A DNA stretch of 64,000 nucleotides, taken from Dipteronia dyeriana. Lineage: Eukaryota; Streptophyta; Magnoliopsida; Sapindales; Sapindaceae. The DNA lies in contig CM065298.1 in assembly GCA_032871835.1 (NCBI GenBank), positions 99,323,891-99,387,890 of the forward strand, read 5' to 3'. Positions within the stretch are counted from its first letter, which is position 1. Each line of letters starts with the position of its first letter. Under the pieces are notes generated by a model. That model was not told the DNA's origin. It saw nothing but the letters and a program-made list of their open reading frames with translations, and did not search any database. Both the position numbers and the translations under genes were made by a program. Shown here piece after piece: positions 1 to 12,730 of this stretch.

Positions 1-3000
1 AACAGTAAGATCCAACTATATTAGAGAGCATGAGAGACATTAACATAAAACAGTAATGAATATCAGTTATCACAATTGATTAAAGGTATTGAATAGATAC
101 CTCATTAACAAGGTCAACAAAGCGCCCATAGTCTGGCAGTAAGGTAGGTTCTCCATAACTCATATTGATGAGGTCACATTTATGCTGCACAATACAGAAT
201 TCATTACTTATATGTTGTATATCATGCATTCGAAATTCCATATTTACTTCATTTGCGATAAGTAAATATAGCTCACAATGCCAATGCTAACATTTAAGTA
301 AATAACGCGTGTGTCCATTTGCTTATATATAAATCGCAATGCCAATGCTACAATCTTAAATATGTAAATCATATTTCATTTTTTTTTCAAATAAATTATC
401 ACCCACCTCCACAGCAGCTATTAATGCCCTTGTTAAGCCAGTTCCTGTCTCCATTGAACCTAAGCGCGCGTCACCAATTTTACACGATATTATCTGAGCA
501 CCAGGTGCAACTCCATTCAACAAAGGCTCCTAAGACAACCATAAATGTTAGCACAACATTACTATAAAAGGAATGCAACAAAAAGATCAACTTAGATGGT
601 GATACCTCGGGGTGAAAAGCAGAAGCTATACCAGCAACATGAGTGCCGTGAGGGGAACAGTCTGTTACAATACTTAAGATTTTTCCCTCATCATATACAT
701 TAACAACAAATGTACATGTATCTAATTTGCTAAAAACACCATACTTCCGCTCAGTCCTGTAAACATCATTTTTGTGTAGGTAAATTCAAATTGAATAAGA
801 AACAAAACTACCTCATTCATTAATAACTTCCGGACAATTCAAGATGGAAACAGATGGAAGAATTTACAATTTGTAACATTAAAATAAAAACAAAGAGAAC
901 ATTGAAATAAGAACATATTATCATTAATTCTGAAGATATCTACAGCTTAACAATACAAGATACACAATGTTGTATGAATTATACAGATTAAAACTAAGAA
1001 TTATTTACAAGGACAGACACCCATAGGCCATATCCCATTAACCATTTGTCCTTTACGTTATGGAAGGGAAACTGCTTGCCACTGTTACCAGCATTAAGCA
1101 CGGCAGTCCGAAGTTCTTACACTAGTGGACTCCAATAGAACCAATACATAAATATCTGTCCTCCAATATACCCAGGATATTCCACCGAACGCCTTATAGG
1201 ATCCATCATATTTGGCTTCTCTGCACTAACATGTTTAAACAAGTCTTCTGAAGAAAAATAACTTTTACTGATGGAACTTACACACGCAATGAGTAGGCCA
1301 GCTGCTTCATGTTTCATTTTATTTCTTTTGTTTTAAGAATCTTGCAAGGAGACAAGCTCCTCTTAATTTTTATTCCTTTATTTGTCTCTCATTACATGTA
1401 GCATTCTATCTCAAAGACTCATATGGTAATATCACAAACACAAATACAGAACCTTTAAGAAGTTTTTTACCTGTTTTATACCTCTTCATATATCAAGCCA
1501 TACAACATTAAACAGTCATCTTTGCCTAGCACAGTAGCAATTTATCGTCTGAAAATGGAAGAATCACAACTCAACAGAAACCTAATATCATACTTGAACT
1601 AGCATATACAATATCAGTTTCACCCAACCACGAACCAGCATGCCCTTCTACTTTTCTTTTATCAATAATCAAATTCAGGTGCTTCATTGGCAAGTAATAG
1701 GACAGGTTTATTTTACATACAACAAATATAACGCATTTTAAAACACTGAATGATACAAACAATGTCACATGAATGTTAGTGTTTTCCAGCATAAAATACT
1801 ATATTATCAACATTATCCCACTACTTATGGATGAATAATTTTTTAAGAACGTATATTGTCAACATCAAATCATCAATCATGTATACCTATAATTAGTAAG
1901 AGGTGCAAAGTCAGCAAGTTTCCCATGATCTGGCTCATCCTCGAGACTCTGTGTGTCTAATGCAACCCTCCATACTTCCCCATCATACCATACCACAGCA
2001 TCTACGATAGGCCCTTTGTCATCATAGCTCTAAAAATAAAAAATATATATAAAACAATAATAATTACTTTTCTGGTAAGATATGAAAACTCAGGTAATTT
2101 GCAATTCTAGAGGCACCCACATCAGGCTGCTTTCGCAGAAAATCAATTCGGTTTTGGAGGTCTTCACGAACCCGTTTCAAGTTTGCATCCTCTGTCCTCT
2201 TGTGTTTCTGGGAATAGGAATATCATATCACTAAAGTGATGTGCAAAAAGATAATAGTAATTGCAGATACTTCAAGACTAGACAAAATAAGATCACCATG
2301 TAGGCTAGTAAACATTATGTACTTCCAAGTATCAATCAAACGAATAAATTGTGCTCAATAAATGCTTAATAGATTCCAGAGAAAGTTACATCCTCCTTTG
2401 AATGTGAAAAATCAAGGAAAAGAAAATGTAATGTCTTCATAATCAAGGCTGCATAAAGGCTATAAGAGGGAAAATACAAATCTAGCAGTAAAAGGAAAGC
2501 AAAGATAATTCTTTCCCATGAGAAATTCAACAATAACTGACAATATCACCGGACTACACGAGTATCATGCTTTCTACAACTTAAAGCTAAAGATGAAGTG
2601 AATAGATTTATCAAAAAAAATTGCATTCTAATACATTTAAACTAAACTAACTAGCAGCATTTCGATAACCTTGTCAAATTCATCCAGCTGCTTTATAGCC
2701 TTGGCGATTGCCTCCTGGTTTTTCTCGTCCCACTTTTTCTTTCTTTCTTTCTGCCAAGATGACAATAAAAGGTAGAGACAGAAATATTAATCCATTGGCC
2801 TATCTCAGTAAATAAAGTTTGCAATCAAAGAATGCAGCCCGAAGTTTCCAGGAATCAACGAATCACCATTAAATTGAAAACAGCTTACCTTCAACCGAGA
2901 AGTCAACGTGTCCGTAAAGAACTCATATACCATTTTATAACCCACATGCCATTCACCGGAAGGATTCTTCCACGAAGAATTGACGGCCAAAGTAGCCCCT

Positions 3001-3786
3001 AAATCAAAAAAATTCCATCAAATTCAGAATAAAACATCATTGTTCAAAAATACAAATGTATAACCAAGATTAAATGATTTTGATGAGACCAACCTGAAGC
3101 TCCACGAATGCAACCATCAGAATCAGCCTTGACTACGGCTGAAGTATCTATATCTCCACTACCAGTACTGAAATATATATAATTAAAAATTAAAAATTAA
3201 ATCTCCACATTCCAGCTTAAACATTAAATTTAATGATTTTTATTTTTTTTTTAGTAATGACAATCTTTACCAGTCAATAACATCCAAAATTTTCGGTTTC
3301 CCATCTGAAGTAACTTGCAATCCAGCCGCAGTTGGATCTACACCAGAATCTGATAACAAAAAAAAACTTACAAACACAAGCAGAATACACAATTTTCTAT
3401 AGTTTTGTATTGCGACATGATTGGTTACCGAAAATCGCGATGATGACGCCGCGGCCGTCGAACTCCGGGTGGGCTTCGATGAAGCGATCGGCGGCAATCT
3501 CTTTCTTCGGCATGAGTGAGGCGAGGAAGGTTGACTCGTTTAGTTTGAAATTACGAAGAGAACCATTATCGTCACGAGCAACACCACCACCAGTATGCAT
3601 GGCACTGAATTTACTAAGACGAAATATCCTCCACAAACTCTCTCTCTCTCCTCTTCTACTTCTACTTCTACTACTAGTGAATAGAGACGTCGACGACACT
3701 GTGTGCGGAGAAATTGATGTCGTTGTCGTCGTTTGGGCCCAACATGTACACAACCCACCACCAACTTTAAATAATGGGCTTTGCAT
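1..3786 (-). CDS. TPP2: Tripeptidyl-peptidase II, 5' part (partial)
   Basis: Giant cytosolic subtilisin-family serine peptidase that removes tripeptides from peptides released by the proteasome. Ten exons read on the minus strand: 3786-3429, 3349-3271, 3167-3094, 2998-2889, 2750-2670, 2207-2121, 2029-1887, 756-606, 529-407, 184-101. All have AG acceptors and GT donors, and they sum to 430 codons. The catalytic Asp lies in IAIFDSGVDP (about residue 120, its codon split by intron 1) and the catalytic His in SPHGTHVAG (about 347). The region between them is the long insert typical of TPP2. The catalytic Ser and C-terminal half lie beyond the left edge. Start choice is open: the ATG at 3786 adds 62 poorly conserved, Ser/Thr/Arg-rich residues before a second ATG at 3600 that precedes the conserved [19 protein letters not shown] block. 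The intron 6 donor is GTGGGT, weaker than its neighbours. Family assignment is very secure. Confidence 0.95.
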
Positions 3787-6134
3787 TTTGTTTTTGTTTC
3801 TTTTTTTTAATAGTGGGAGGGCAGTATTGTAATTTCAAAAGGATTATTGGTGGTGGTGGTGGTGGTGGCGGCAGTGACGCCGGAAGTGGAGGTTGGGGTG
3901 CCACCTGTTTATGTGTTAGCGGGTTGTGGAAATGGTGGCTAGAGTTGGGCTTGTGGTTGGATGTTGTATTGGTGGCGGTGGAAATTACAGGATTTGTCCT
4001 TGCATGAAATTGTATTGACTTCTAATTCCCTTTGATGTTTTCTGTTATTATGAATCTATGACTGCCGAGATGGGCCCAACTTAGGTTGGGTTTTTAAAAA
4101 CATTCATCGACTCAATATCAAATTTATTCGATATAAAAATAAAATTTTGGCCGGTGTTATATTTTTATACTCTCGCGTTTATGTCATGAGAATTGAGATT
4201 GTGGATTGAAGTACCTTTTCTTCTTTGTTATAAAAAATATATATTATAAAATTTTAAAATATATATTATTATTCATTCTCAATACTTGGACTGTTTTTTA
4301 TCTTTTTCCTTCCTTTTTACCATTGAAAGAGTTTATCATGTAAAATTGAAAACTCGTATAAAATGGAGGAAAAGAAAATAGATTTTCAGGTAGAGAAAGT
4401 GAGAGAAAAATAATGAGAAATCCGGAAGAGAGAATTATTGACAAATTTAGAAAGGAGAGCGAGTTGAGAATTAAAGAGAAAAAGTTGCATAAAGAGAGAA
4501 AGTCATTGAGAAAATTGAGAGATAGAGAAAGTTGGAAATTAAAGCGGGAAAGTTGCAAGTTAGACAGAAAGTTATTGAAAAAATTGGAAGAAAGAAAAAG
4601 TCATTGGTAAAAAATAAAATTCGATCAATTTTGATTCCTAACGGTTTTACACGCTAAATTTTACATTTCAACATGTATTTTAGTGTGTAAACATGTGATT
4701 TTCAATGTTAAAATATATTTTAACGTCTTTTTAACATGTAAGAATATATTCAATAAACTCTCTAAATCTACTCTTTAACTAAATAGTTAGCGGAAATGGT
4801 TTTAAAATACTTCAAGGGTTCTCTAAATGACTCCCTATTTTAGAGAACCATCAAAGTGTTCTCCAAATGTATGAAGCCATTTCAAGCTCTCTTTCTTCTC
4901 TTTCTTATTTTTTTAATATTTTTTAACCGATTTTATTATTGAAAAAATATATCAATTTTGAATACAATTTAAACTAAAATAGATTTATTTATATTTTAAA
5001 TTTAAAAAATATTAAAATATTAATGACCAACTATAATAAAGAATATGGTTGGAATGATCCCAATAAATATTACTAGTTAAAATAACTTTTGAATTAAAAT
5101 AACTAAAATTTAGAGAGTATGTTAAGAGATATTCTAAAAACACGTACTTTAGTGTGCAAGGCTTAAGTAGGGAATTGACTAAAAAGAAAAAATTAATATT
5201 AGAGGAGCGAATTTAAAAAGGTAGCACTCCTCTAGTTTGATTGATTTTTTGCTAGGATTTTTTTAATCCAGTGACAACTAAGCATGAGAAAGATTACGCG
5301 GTCAATATTTGTATTGTTTTAAACCTCTGTGTTTCAATCAAACTCAATTATTCGTATATATATTTGTATTGTTTTAAACCTCTGTGTTTCAATCAAACTC
5401 AATTATTCGTATATATATAAACATGTTAAAGTGAACTGTCTCACACTAGCACTTCCATGTAACAATACTATTTACCGAAATCGTTTCTGGTACGCTAGTT
5501 ACAATTTTTACTGCCAAATACCTAATTTGGTCTTAAGGTAAAGAATAACATGTTATATCAAAAGATGCGGTCAATACAGTCAGAACCACATCTGTAACAC
5601 AAGTCAATTCTTAAGGTTTTTTAAAAACCACCAATGAGATACACATGAAATACGTGTAGAATTACCATTAGGACCATCATACTTGTTGACCATCGATGAA
5701 CTGATCGGATTAACCAACCAAAGATAGTTTCCGTCATTATGTATTGCACAAAAGCAAAAGCCTCGGTAACGGTCGGACGATAGTAAAAAGTCATAGCAAA
5801 TCCTGTTGCGACTTATACTAAAAACATGTCAGCGTAATTCCTTATAGACAATAAAATATTTTGACATAAGGAGGAACGTATTTACTAGTTATATCATCTG
5901 CAGTCGTCTGAATCTCGAGACGCTCTTCGAACCAATCGTAGACTTTATTGAGATAGGTAAACCAAGAGAACTCCCCCCAAATAAAAAAAAAAACTAGTTA
6001 AAAGAGGTATGGAATAGAAAATTGAAAACTTCTTAATCTTTTGATTCAATTTCCGCTAAAAATACAAAAGAGTAAAAGTAAGAAAGCTTTTTTTTGTTAG
6101 AATTAGAATGTCGAAAAATCAAGTAGGCTCACTT
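3787..6134. other. Intergenic spacer upstream of TPP2
   Basis: TPP2 promoter side and AT-rich intergenic DNA. It holds a short GGT-rich simple repeat near 3848-3870, a purine-rich GAGA/AAAG tract at about 4390-4605 and a 55-bp tandem duplication at 5307-5416. I see no coding exon or RNA gene here. The open frames are products of base composition. Confidence 0.6.
5307..5416. repeat. 55-bp tandem duplication
   Basis: Two adjacent, essentially identical 55-base units (5307-5361 and 5362-5416), each beginning ATTTGTATTGTTTTAAACC and ending in the TCGTATATAT stretch. Near identity suggests a recent duplication by replication slippage or repair. Confidence 0.9.
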
Positions 6135-6139
6135 GTCTT

Positions 6140-7048
6140 TGTTGGATATGGTTTGAATTTCCAATGGTTACCAAACAGAATTCAACAAATGCGGAGACTT
6201 CCTATAGACGTGGGATATGTTTTGAAGTAAGAGATTGTGTTTGAGGGAGACTTGAAGACTAAAAGAACCGAAGAAACAAATTCGGGTAGGTACCGCGGCC
6301 TGGACTGCGGCGTCAACAAGCACACAGATCACGGCACAGGGAGCGGTCGAACTCCTGTGGATTCATACGGCGTAGACCGCGACGAAGACAATTGCACCAA
6401 CCGCGGTATTCTAAACGGTCGTTGACAGCAATGATCCGTGGTGTTGGGCGCGGGTGGCCAACCGCGGTAATGACATATTTTTGTCCAAATTAGGAATGTT
6501 ACGTAAAAATAGGAAAAATGTTTTCTTCTTAAAGTTCTTATGCAAATCAGAAAAGGAAAGAGTTTGTCTTCATGAAGAATATAAAAGTTATGTACTTGAA
6601 AGAAAATGATTTCTTTTAAAAGATAAGACTTCTCATAAATAGGAAATAGTATTTATATGAAACAAGTAATTCCTGTACGTTTAGGAGTAGGATTTCCTTT
6701 TGACTTTAATTCTCTGTAATTCATATAAATAGATCATAATAGCTAGTTATTGAAGGTGGTGGAGCAAAATTAGCAAATCTAGAGATATCTCAAGAGAGCA
6801 TCAGGTGTAATTAGGTTTGGGGTATTTTAGAGAGAGAATCATGAGAGTGTGGTTGTAAAAATTTACTACATAGTAGAACTTTCTCTTGTCGCCCTGACGG
6901 CCGTGGTTTTTTTCCGATTTGGCTTTCCACCTAAATTCTTGTTTTGTGTGTGATTGGATTTATCCTCTTCTTATTAATTCTTTTACTTTGCTATTGTTTG
7001 TGTTCGATCTGGCAATGCTTCCGCGTAGCGACGATTTACCCGCCAACA
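6140..7048 (+). repeat. 5' LTR of the copia element
   Basis: 909 bp, TG...CA bounded. It contains a TATA-like TATAAATA at 6724-6731, a plausible element promoter, followed by the likely R/U5 part. Compared with the 3' LTR it has many scattered substitutions and small indels, including extra GC-rich sequence around 6296-6330, so the insertion is not recent. Confidence 0.9.
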
Positions 7049-7050
7049 GC

Positions 7051-7062
7051 TGGTATCAGTGT
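7051..7062 (+). other. Primer-binding site of the copia element
   Basis: TGGTATCAGTGT starts two bases after the LTR end. Plant copia elements usually carry TGGTATCAGAGC, complementary to the 3' end of initiator tRNA-Met. The first nine bases match and the tail has drifted. Confidence 0.8.
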
Positions 7063-7096
7063 GTCGCTTGCTTGATAGTGATCTTAACAAACTGAT

Positions 7097-7927
7097 ATGG
7101 CAAAGTTGATAAGATTCGATGTCAAAAAGTTCGATGGAAAAATTAACTTTGGTTTATGGAAAGTTTAAGTCGAAGATCTGCTAATCCAATACGGTTTACA
7201 CAAGGAGTTAAAGGGTAAGGCAACCCGTACGAACCCTGAAGGCTCTGGAGATTCTAGAAAAGAAACGATTGGTACTAGTTCTGGAAAATATGTGATGAGC
7301 GATGATGAATGGGAGGAACTAGACGAGAGGGCTGCAAGTGCGATACGACTGAGCTTAGCCAAGAATGTTCTTATAAATATTCAAGGAACATATTCATCGA
7401 AAAAACTTTAGGAGAAGCTTAAATAATTGTATCAATCGAAGACCGTCTGTAACCGATTATACTTGAAGGAGCAGTTTCACAGGCTACAGATGTTTAAAGG
7501 TACGAAGATTTCCAATCATCTGGGAGTGCTCAATGGGATAGTTTCCGAACTATAGTCAATTGGAGTGAAAATTGGTGAAGAAGTCAAAGGATTAAGACTA
7601 ATCTAGTCCCTTCCACCATCGTATGCGCACATGAAGCCAATCTTGATGCATGAGAGTTCAACCATATGTTTTGGAGATGTAGCAAACAAACTATTCTCTG
7701 AGGAACGAAGGCTAAAGATGGAAGGTAAATCTTCTGATAGCTCTGCTTTATTGGTTGACGGGAAGAAAGGAGGCTCCAAGAAGAAAGACATTTGTTAGGG
7801 ATATGAACAGTCTGGACATATAAGGAAGGATTGTAAAAATAAGAAGACAAGTGTGGCTAATGGCTCCAAAGAAAAGGATTCGGCAATCGTCTCTCTTGTG
7901 TATGACGACTACAATGATGCCCCTTAA
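7097..7927 (+). pseudogene. Copia gag pseudogene
   Basis: Reading from the ATG at 7097 in one frame gives 277 codons ending at TAA 7925-7927, interrupted only by in-frame stops and without frameshift. Recognisable parts are an N-terminal FDGKINFGLWKV block typical of copia Gag (UBN2-like) and a C-terminal zinc-knuckle remnant near 7790-7840 (GHIRKDCKNKK). One knuckle cysteine has become Tyr and a stop lies inside the motif. In a functional element this would be the nucleocapsid/capsid protein. Pol should follow, but the sequence goes instead to the polypurine tract. Confidence 0.85.
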
Positions 7928-8232
7928 AGAGGCATAATCATCCTCTTGGCATGACCGTTAGTTGCCATGAAAAAAATATGTATTGCTTATAGCAGGTCCA
8001 CAATTTACGCACGGGCATTGGTTAGGCGGTGATCCAAGGTGTATGGTGGACAAGAATGTCGATGACTGAACGAACTCCCTGGAAGCCTGACATGAGGAGT
8101 TGCACCACAATTTTAACTATCTTGGGATGGGTGTTCCTAAGTGATTATACTTCGTGGTGGGTATGTTGATTCTCGGTATTGAGAGTCGTAGTTGTGGACG
8201 AAGTTTTGGAAATTCTCACCATAAAGGAGGAT

Positions 8233-9119
8233 TGTTGGATATGGCTTGAATTTTCAATGGTTACCAAATGGGATTAAACCAATACGGAGACTTCCTAAAG
8301 ATGTGAGATACGTCTGAAAGTAGGAGATTGTGTTTGGGGGAGGCTTAAAGACTGAAATAATTGAAGAAACGAATTATGGTAGGTACCGCGGCACAGGGAG
8401 CGATTGAACTCCTGTGGATTCATGCGGCGTAGATCGCGGTGGAGGCAATTGCACCAACCATGGTATTTGAGCGGTGGTTGACAGCGATGATTTGTGGTGT
8501 TGGGCACGAGTGGCCAACCACGACCCAAACGCGGCAATGACATATTTTTGTCCAAATTATGAATGTTGCGTAAAAATAGGAAAATTGTTTTCTTCTAGAA
8601 GTTCTTGTGCTAATCAGAAAAGGAAAGAGTTTGTCTTCATGAAGAATAGGAAAATCTTGTACTTAAAAGAAAATGATTTCTTTTAAACAAGAAGACTTGT
8701 TATAAATAGGAAATAGTATGTATGTGAAACAAAGTAATTATTGTACGTTTAGGAGTAGGATTTCCTTTTGACTTTAACTCCTTGTAATTCATATAAATAT
8801 ACCATAATAGCTAGACTATTGAAGGTGATGGAACAAAATTAGCGAATCTAGAGAGATCTCGAGAGAGCATTGGGTGTAATTGGGTTTGGCGTATTTTAGA
8901 GAGAGAATCATGAGAGTCTGGCTGTACAAATTTACTACATAGTGGAACGTTCTCTTATCGTTTTGACGACCGTGGTTTTTTTTTCTGATTTGGGTTTCCA
9001 CGTAAATTCTCATGCTGTGTGTGATTGGATTTATTATCTTCTTCTTAATTCATTTATCTTGTTACTGTTTGTGTTTGATCCGACAACGCTTCCGCGTAGC
9101 GATTATTTATCCGCCAACA
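8233..9119 (+). repeat. 3' LTR of the copia element
   Basis: 887 bp, partner of the 6140-7048 LTR, preceded by the purine tract AAAGGAGGA. It retains the TATA-like TATAAATA at 8792-8799. It ends CCGCCAACA at 9119, directly followed by the GTCTT target duplication. Confidence 0.9.
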
Positions 9120-9124
9120 GTCTT

Positions 9125-9641
9125 TATGTTGATCATTCCAGGCATCTTGAATCTTCTATTTCCCTGTTTTTTTTTCCTTTCATTTGTTATTTTAATTTGT
9201 ATGTAATGTAGCATTATTTTTGTTTTCTTTATTATTGATAGGAATTTTCTTGTTAAGACCCTAAGAATCAATTGAAACCTTAAATTCATACTAGAATCAC
9301 GATGATTCAATAAAACCTTCAAGCTAAGTAAAGGATTCCCTAAGTAAGAACCATTGGATCATTGTTGATTCAACGAGTGGAATCGATAATGACTAAAACT
9401 AGAAAGAAAAGTTTGTTCTTTGAGCAAAATCAAAACAGAAATGGGAATTTGAAAGAAGAAAACTCTTTCCATTTCAGACTTTTTCTTTGGAAAATTTTGA
9501 GAAATCCTACCATAAGGTCTGAATATTAAGTATGAATCCTAGTTCAAATCCTTTGTGATCTATTTCATATATTTCGTGCTCCAGATACTAGAATGAATAT
9601 CCGACGGGTTAAAACCATAGATAAAAATTTCACGATCGAAC
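9125..9641. other. Spacer between two LTR insertions
   Basis: About 500 bp of AT-rich DNA between the copia element and the solo LTR. No coding or RNA feature recognised. Confidence 0.5.
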
Positions 9642-11576
9642 TGTAGGAACCCCGTTCACCGGTTACGCAGCGGAACTATGTTTTAAATTTTTTTATACAA
9701 ATCATAATCTGTATTTGGGACCAGTGAACTTGGGATCGTAATTATTTTTCGGAACTAATATATACAATATGTAAACATAGGAAATTGTAATCAATATAAA
9801 GAGAATAAGAAAATCTTACCAACGTAAGGCTCCTTCACTTTACGATATGCTCCTGTTTGAACCACTCTTACCAACATTTGTATACTCCTTCACTTTACGA
9901 TGTGCTCTTGTCTGAACCACTCGATCTTTCTCGCTATCTCCCGGAACTGGTAACTGCATGTAGGCGCGTCACTGCCTCAGGGACTTGAATGGAGGATGTA
10001 GAGAAATACTTGAGAAATTCTTTCTTCTCAGTTTGGTGTATTGATTTCACGCACACATAAATTGCATCTCATGCAAAACTTATGCTTTCTTTTTTTCTCA
10101 TCTATGCCACAAGCATGCTCTTGCATTTATATATCAATTCTTTTTTTTTTCTCTCTTTTATGCACACACCAATTTGCATCCAATGCAATCTCTCGTGTTA
10201 TAATTGATATATATCTTTTAATTATCCTTTTCAAATATATCTAATATATTAAAAGTGATAATAAGTATTTTAAATTTAAACTTAAATTTAAATACTTAGA
10301 TAAATGATTTAGTAAAATAAAATAATTCTATTATTTTATATTAACCTAAATCCATATATCAACTAATACCTTCAATTAATAGTTAATTAATAATTCATAA
10401 TTATCAATATAATTAAATAATCTAATTATTTAATTAATTTAACTATTAACATTCATTAATTAAATAATCTCATTATTCAATTAATTCCCGAATATATACG
10501 TGTCACTTTTGTAACACAATTAATTGGACAATCCAATTAATTAACCGTGACCCGTGTAACCTAAATCGATCGGGCTAGCAAGGGGACCTAATGGATCCAC
10601 AGTATTTTGAGCTCCAATAATCCACGGAATCATTAATTAAACTATTTAATTAATATTCATTAATTATTAACTCCGGTGTTATCCCACTAAAAATCCGAAG
10701 CTGCACTCTCTCAACTGCATACGCTTTTACACAGACCGATACAACCCAGTGTCCATCGATATAGCTATTACATATGGTGTGATCCTCCACAGTAGTTCAT
10801 AATTAGAGCTGAGTCGTAATATCCATTATACCCCCCTTAATTACATATATCCTTTAAGTACCGTTGATTCTATAATGTACAATAAATCCTATTTCCTCAA
10901 GGAATTAGGAGAGCGCTCATATTGTCTAAGTCCCAAATCACCCCTTAAGGGAACTACCATCTACTTCTCACAAGAATGAGTGAATTCCACTATTGTGTAC
11001 AAACCTTCCCAGCCACAAGCCAAACCGCAATCCCAACATACTGAGTATATTGATCAGAAAATGCATCTGACCTCACCCATGATATATCAAAGACCACGAT
11101 TTAACCTAAAGGAGTCGATAAGACACTCAGAATTAAGATCACCCATATATAGCCATCATTAGTTGATATATATGAATCTCATAGGTAAACGGATCTTGGT
11201 GAGAGATTCATATAGATCATGACCCAGTCCTATATGATCACATCATACAAGGTGCCTCCATTATCATATCTACATATGAATGATTCAGGATAGAATCACC
11301 GTACATTACGGAATGGCCGCAACTATAGATTAACCACAAATAAAGTACCCAGCTTTATTTGCTATCTATGAACTCTTTAGATTGTACGTCTCTTACTGTA
11401 TTCATCTTTATATGGCACTCATATACACAGTTCGAGATTACATCCGGCAATCTTGGATGTTAGATATATGCACAAGTTATAAAATAAACAACACAACAAT
11501 AATGAATTGAATTTTTCATTTTATTTATTTCATAAATCCATTTATAAATTACATCTTTAGGGCATAAACCCCAACA
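9642..11576 (-). mobile_element. Solo LTR (copia-type), minus orientation
   Basis: Read on the minus strand, a 1,935-bp block begins TGTTGGGGTTTATGCCC at 11576 and ends GGGGTTCCTACA at 9642. This is the usual TG...CA bounded LTR, and the start resembles many plant copia LTRs. Identical 5-bp duplications CGAAC flank it (9637-9641 and 11577-11581). No internal domain, primer site or second LTR is present. The simplest reading is a solo LTR left by LTR-LTR recombination. Its interior is AT-rich with TTAATTAAT-type repeats at about 10370-10480, and its open frames are not genes. Confidence 0.85.
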
Positions 11577-11920
11577 CGAACTACCAGAAAATAATAAGCT
11601 AAAATAAAAGGTCGAGGACTAAATTTATCATTTTTGTATTTTTATTTAAAAGCTAGGGATCTTATAAATCTAATTCAGTGAAATTCCATCCAGTAAAACA
11701 GATGAATTTTAAATCTCCAAAATAATAGATTAGAATACCACAAATAGAGTTACTGCAACACCCACATATATATATATAAGGAAATAGTGATAGTTTCTAG
11801 GTGTAAAAGTCAGTAGTTCTAAGGGTGTGTTTGCTGTTTGCTAGAAGAGCTATAGGCGTTGTAAATCCCCGTGAACAGACTGTGAGTCAAAACCTAGGAT
11901 TTTCATTATTTATTTCTTTA

Positions 11921-12730
11921 ATGTCTGCGAGTAGTTGTAGACCTGGAATAGAACCTAATGATATGAATAGTGTCTCTGGACAATCAGTATCAAATTATGA
12001 AACTAGTTGGGATGACAAAGACTTGATTAATTGGCAATTGCCAAACATACATCAAATTAGTATATACAAGAAAAAATTATTAGACTTTATGACCCTTCTG
12101 GGTCAAAAAACTAAAGAAATAAATTTGAAATTCCAAAACAGTACTTTCACGACAAACCTGTTAAATAAAAACAGTCTGAACCATTACAAAAAAATTGGTT
12201 ACAATGATATGCACATAGGGAGTGTCCAAGTGGGCATAAAACCCCTATCAAAAATTGGACTAAACAACTCTTTATTAATTGTGTTAAGAGACAAGAGAAT
12301 TACTAATTACAAATAATCCATTCTGAAAATGGCTGAAACCTCATTAACTTATGGACCCATATATTTCCAGTGTTACCCAAGCTTTACCATAGCCCTTAAC
12401 ATCGATGAGCATAAAGAAAAATGTATTGTTATCGACATCCAGACCCATAATTACCAATTTCTTGAAAGATCTAGCCCTTACAAGCTGGTTTATAAAGTTC
12501 ATTATCGTGTCTTAACCTCTGGACTAATACCCAGTTTTATAACCCCATCCATCTCAACAGGACAGACTATTTGCTTCAATGCATCTCCTTCTGTTAATGT
12601 CCTTGTATCTGTTCCAGTCAAATGGAAAAACATAAAATTTCCAGATGATTGGGTAAAAGTAAAAGTTGACCAACCCAGCTATAAACCACCTATGAGAAAC
12701 CTTCATGACTGTGTCACTTTACAAGATTGA
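11921..12730 (+). pseudogene. Viral movement protein region (30K family)
   Basis: One reading frame from the ATG at 11921, broken by a single in-frame TAA at 12314-12316 and ended by TGA at 12728. Motifs seen: HIGSVQVGIKPLSKIGL followed by LRDKRI, and after the stop LTYGPIYFQCYPSFTIAL. This order is characteristic of the caulimovirid 30K-type movement protein, which enlarges plasmodesmata for cell-to-cell spread. The first stop looks like a simple substitution, since both halves stay in frame. Confidence 0.8.

Larger units (their letters stand above)
6140..9119 (+). mobile_element. Internally deleted Ty1/copia LTR retrotransposon
   Basis: A 2,980-bp element with two LTRs (6140-7048 and 8233-9119), both starting TGTTGGATATGG and ending CCGCCAACA. 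It is flanked by identical 5-bp target duplications GTCTT (6135-6139 and 9120-9124). A primer-binding site resembling the initiator tRNA-Met type follows the left LTR, and a purine tract (AAAGGAGGA, about 8224-8232) precedes the right LTR. The 1.18-kb interior holds only a gag pseudogene and about 300 bp of unrecognised sequence. Protease, integrase, RT and RNase H are absent. It is therefore a non-autonomous derivative that would depend on enzymes from a relative. Confidence 0.92.

Noticed and set aside
1117..1792. Small minus-strand ORFs in TPP2 intron 7
   Set aside because: They fall between exons 7 (1887) and 8 (756), with no similarity to TPP2 and no need for extra coding, since the 1887/756 junction is in phase.
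3774..4007. Gly-rich ORF on the plus strand opposite the TPP2 start
   Set aside because: Produced by a GGT/TGG repeat, not a recognisable protein.
4413..4610. Lys/Glu/Arg-rich 65-codon ORF
   Set aside because: It lies in a purine-rich simple tract (GAGAAAGT-type words). The reading is a product of composition, with no promoter, homologue or splice context.
10980..11162. 60-codon ORF inside the solo LTR
   Set aside because: No domain. It lies within a TSD-bounded LTR.
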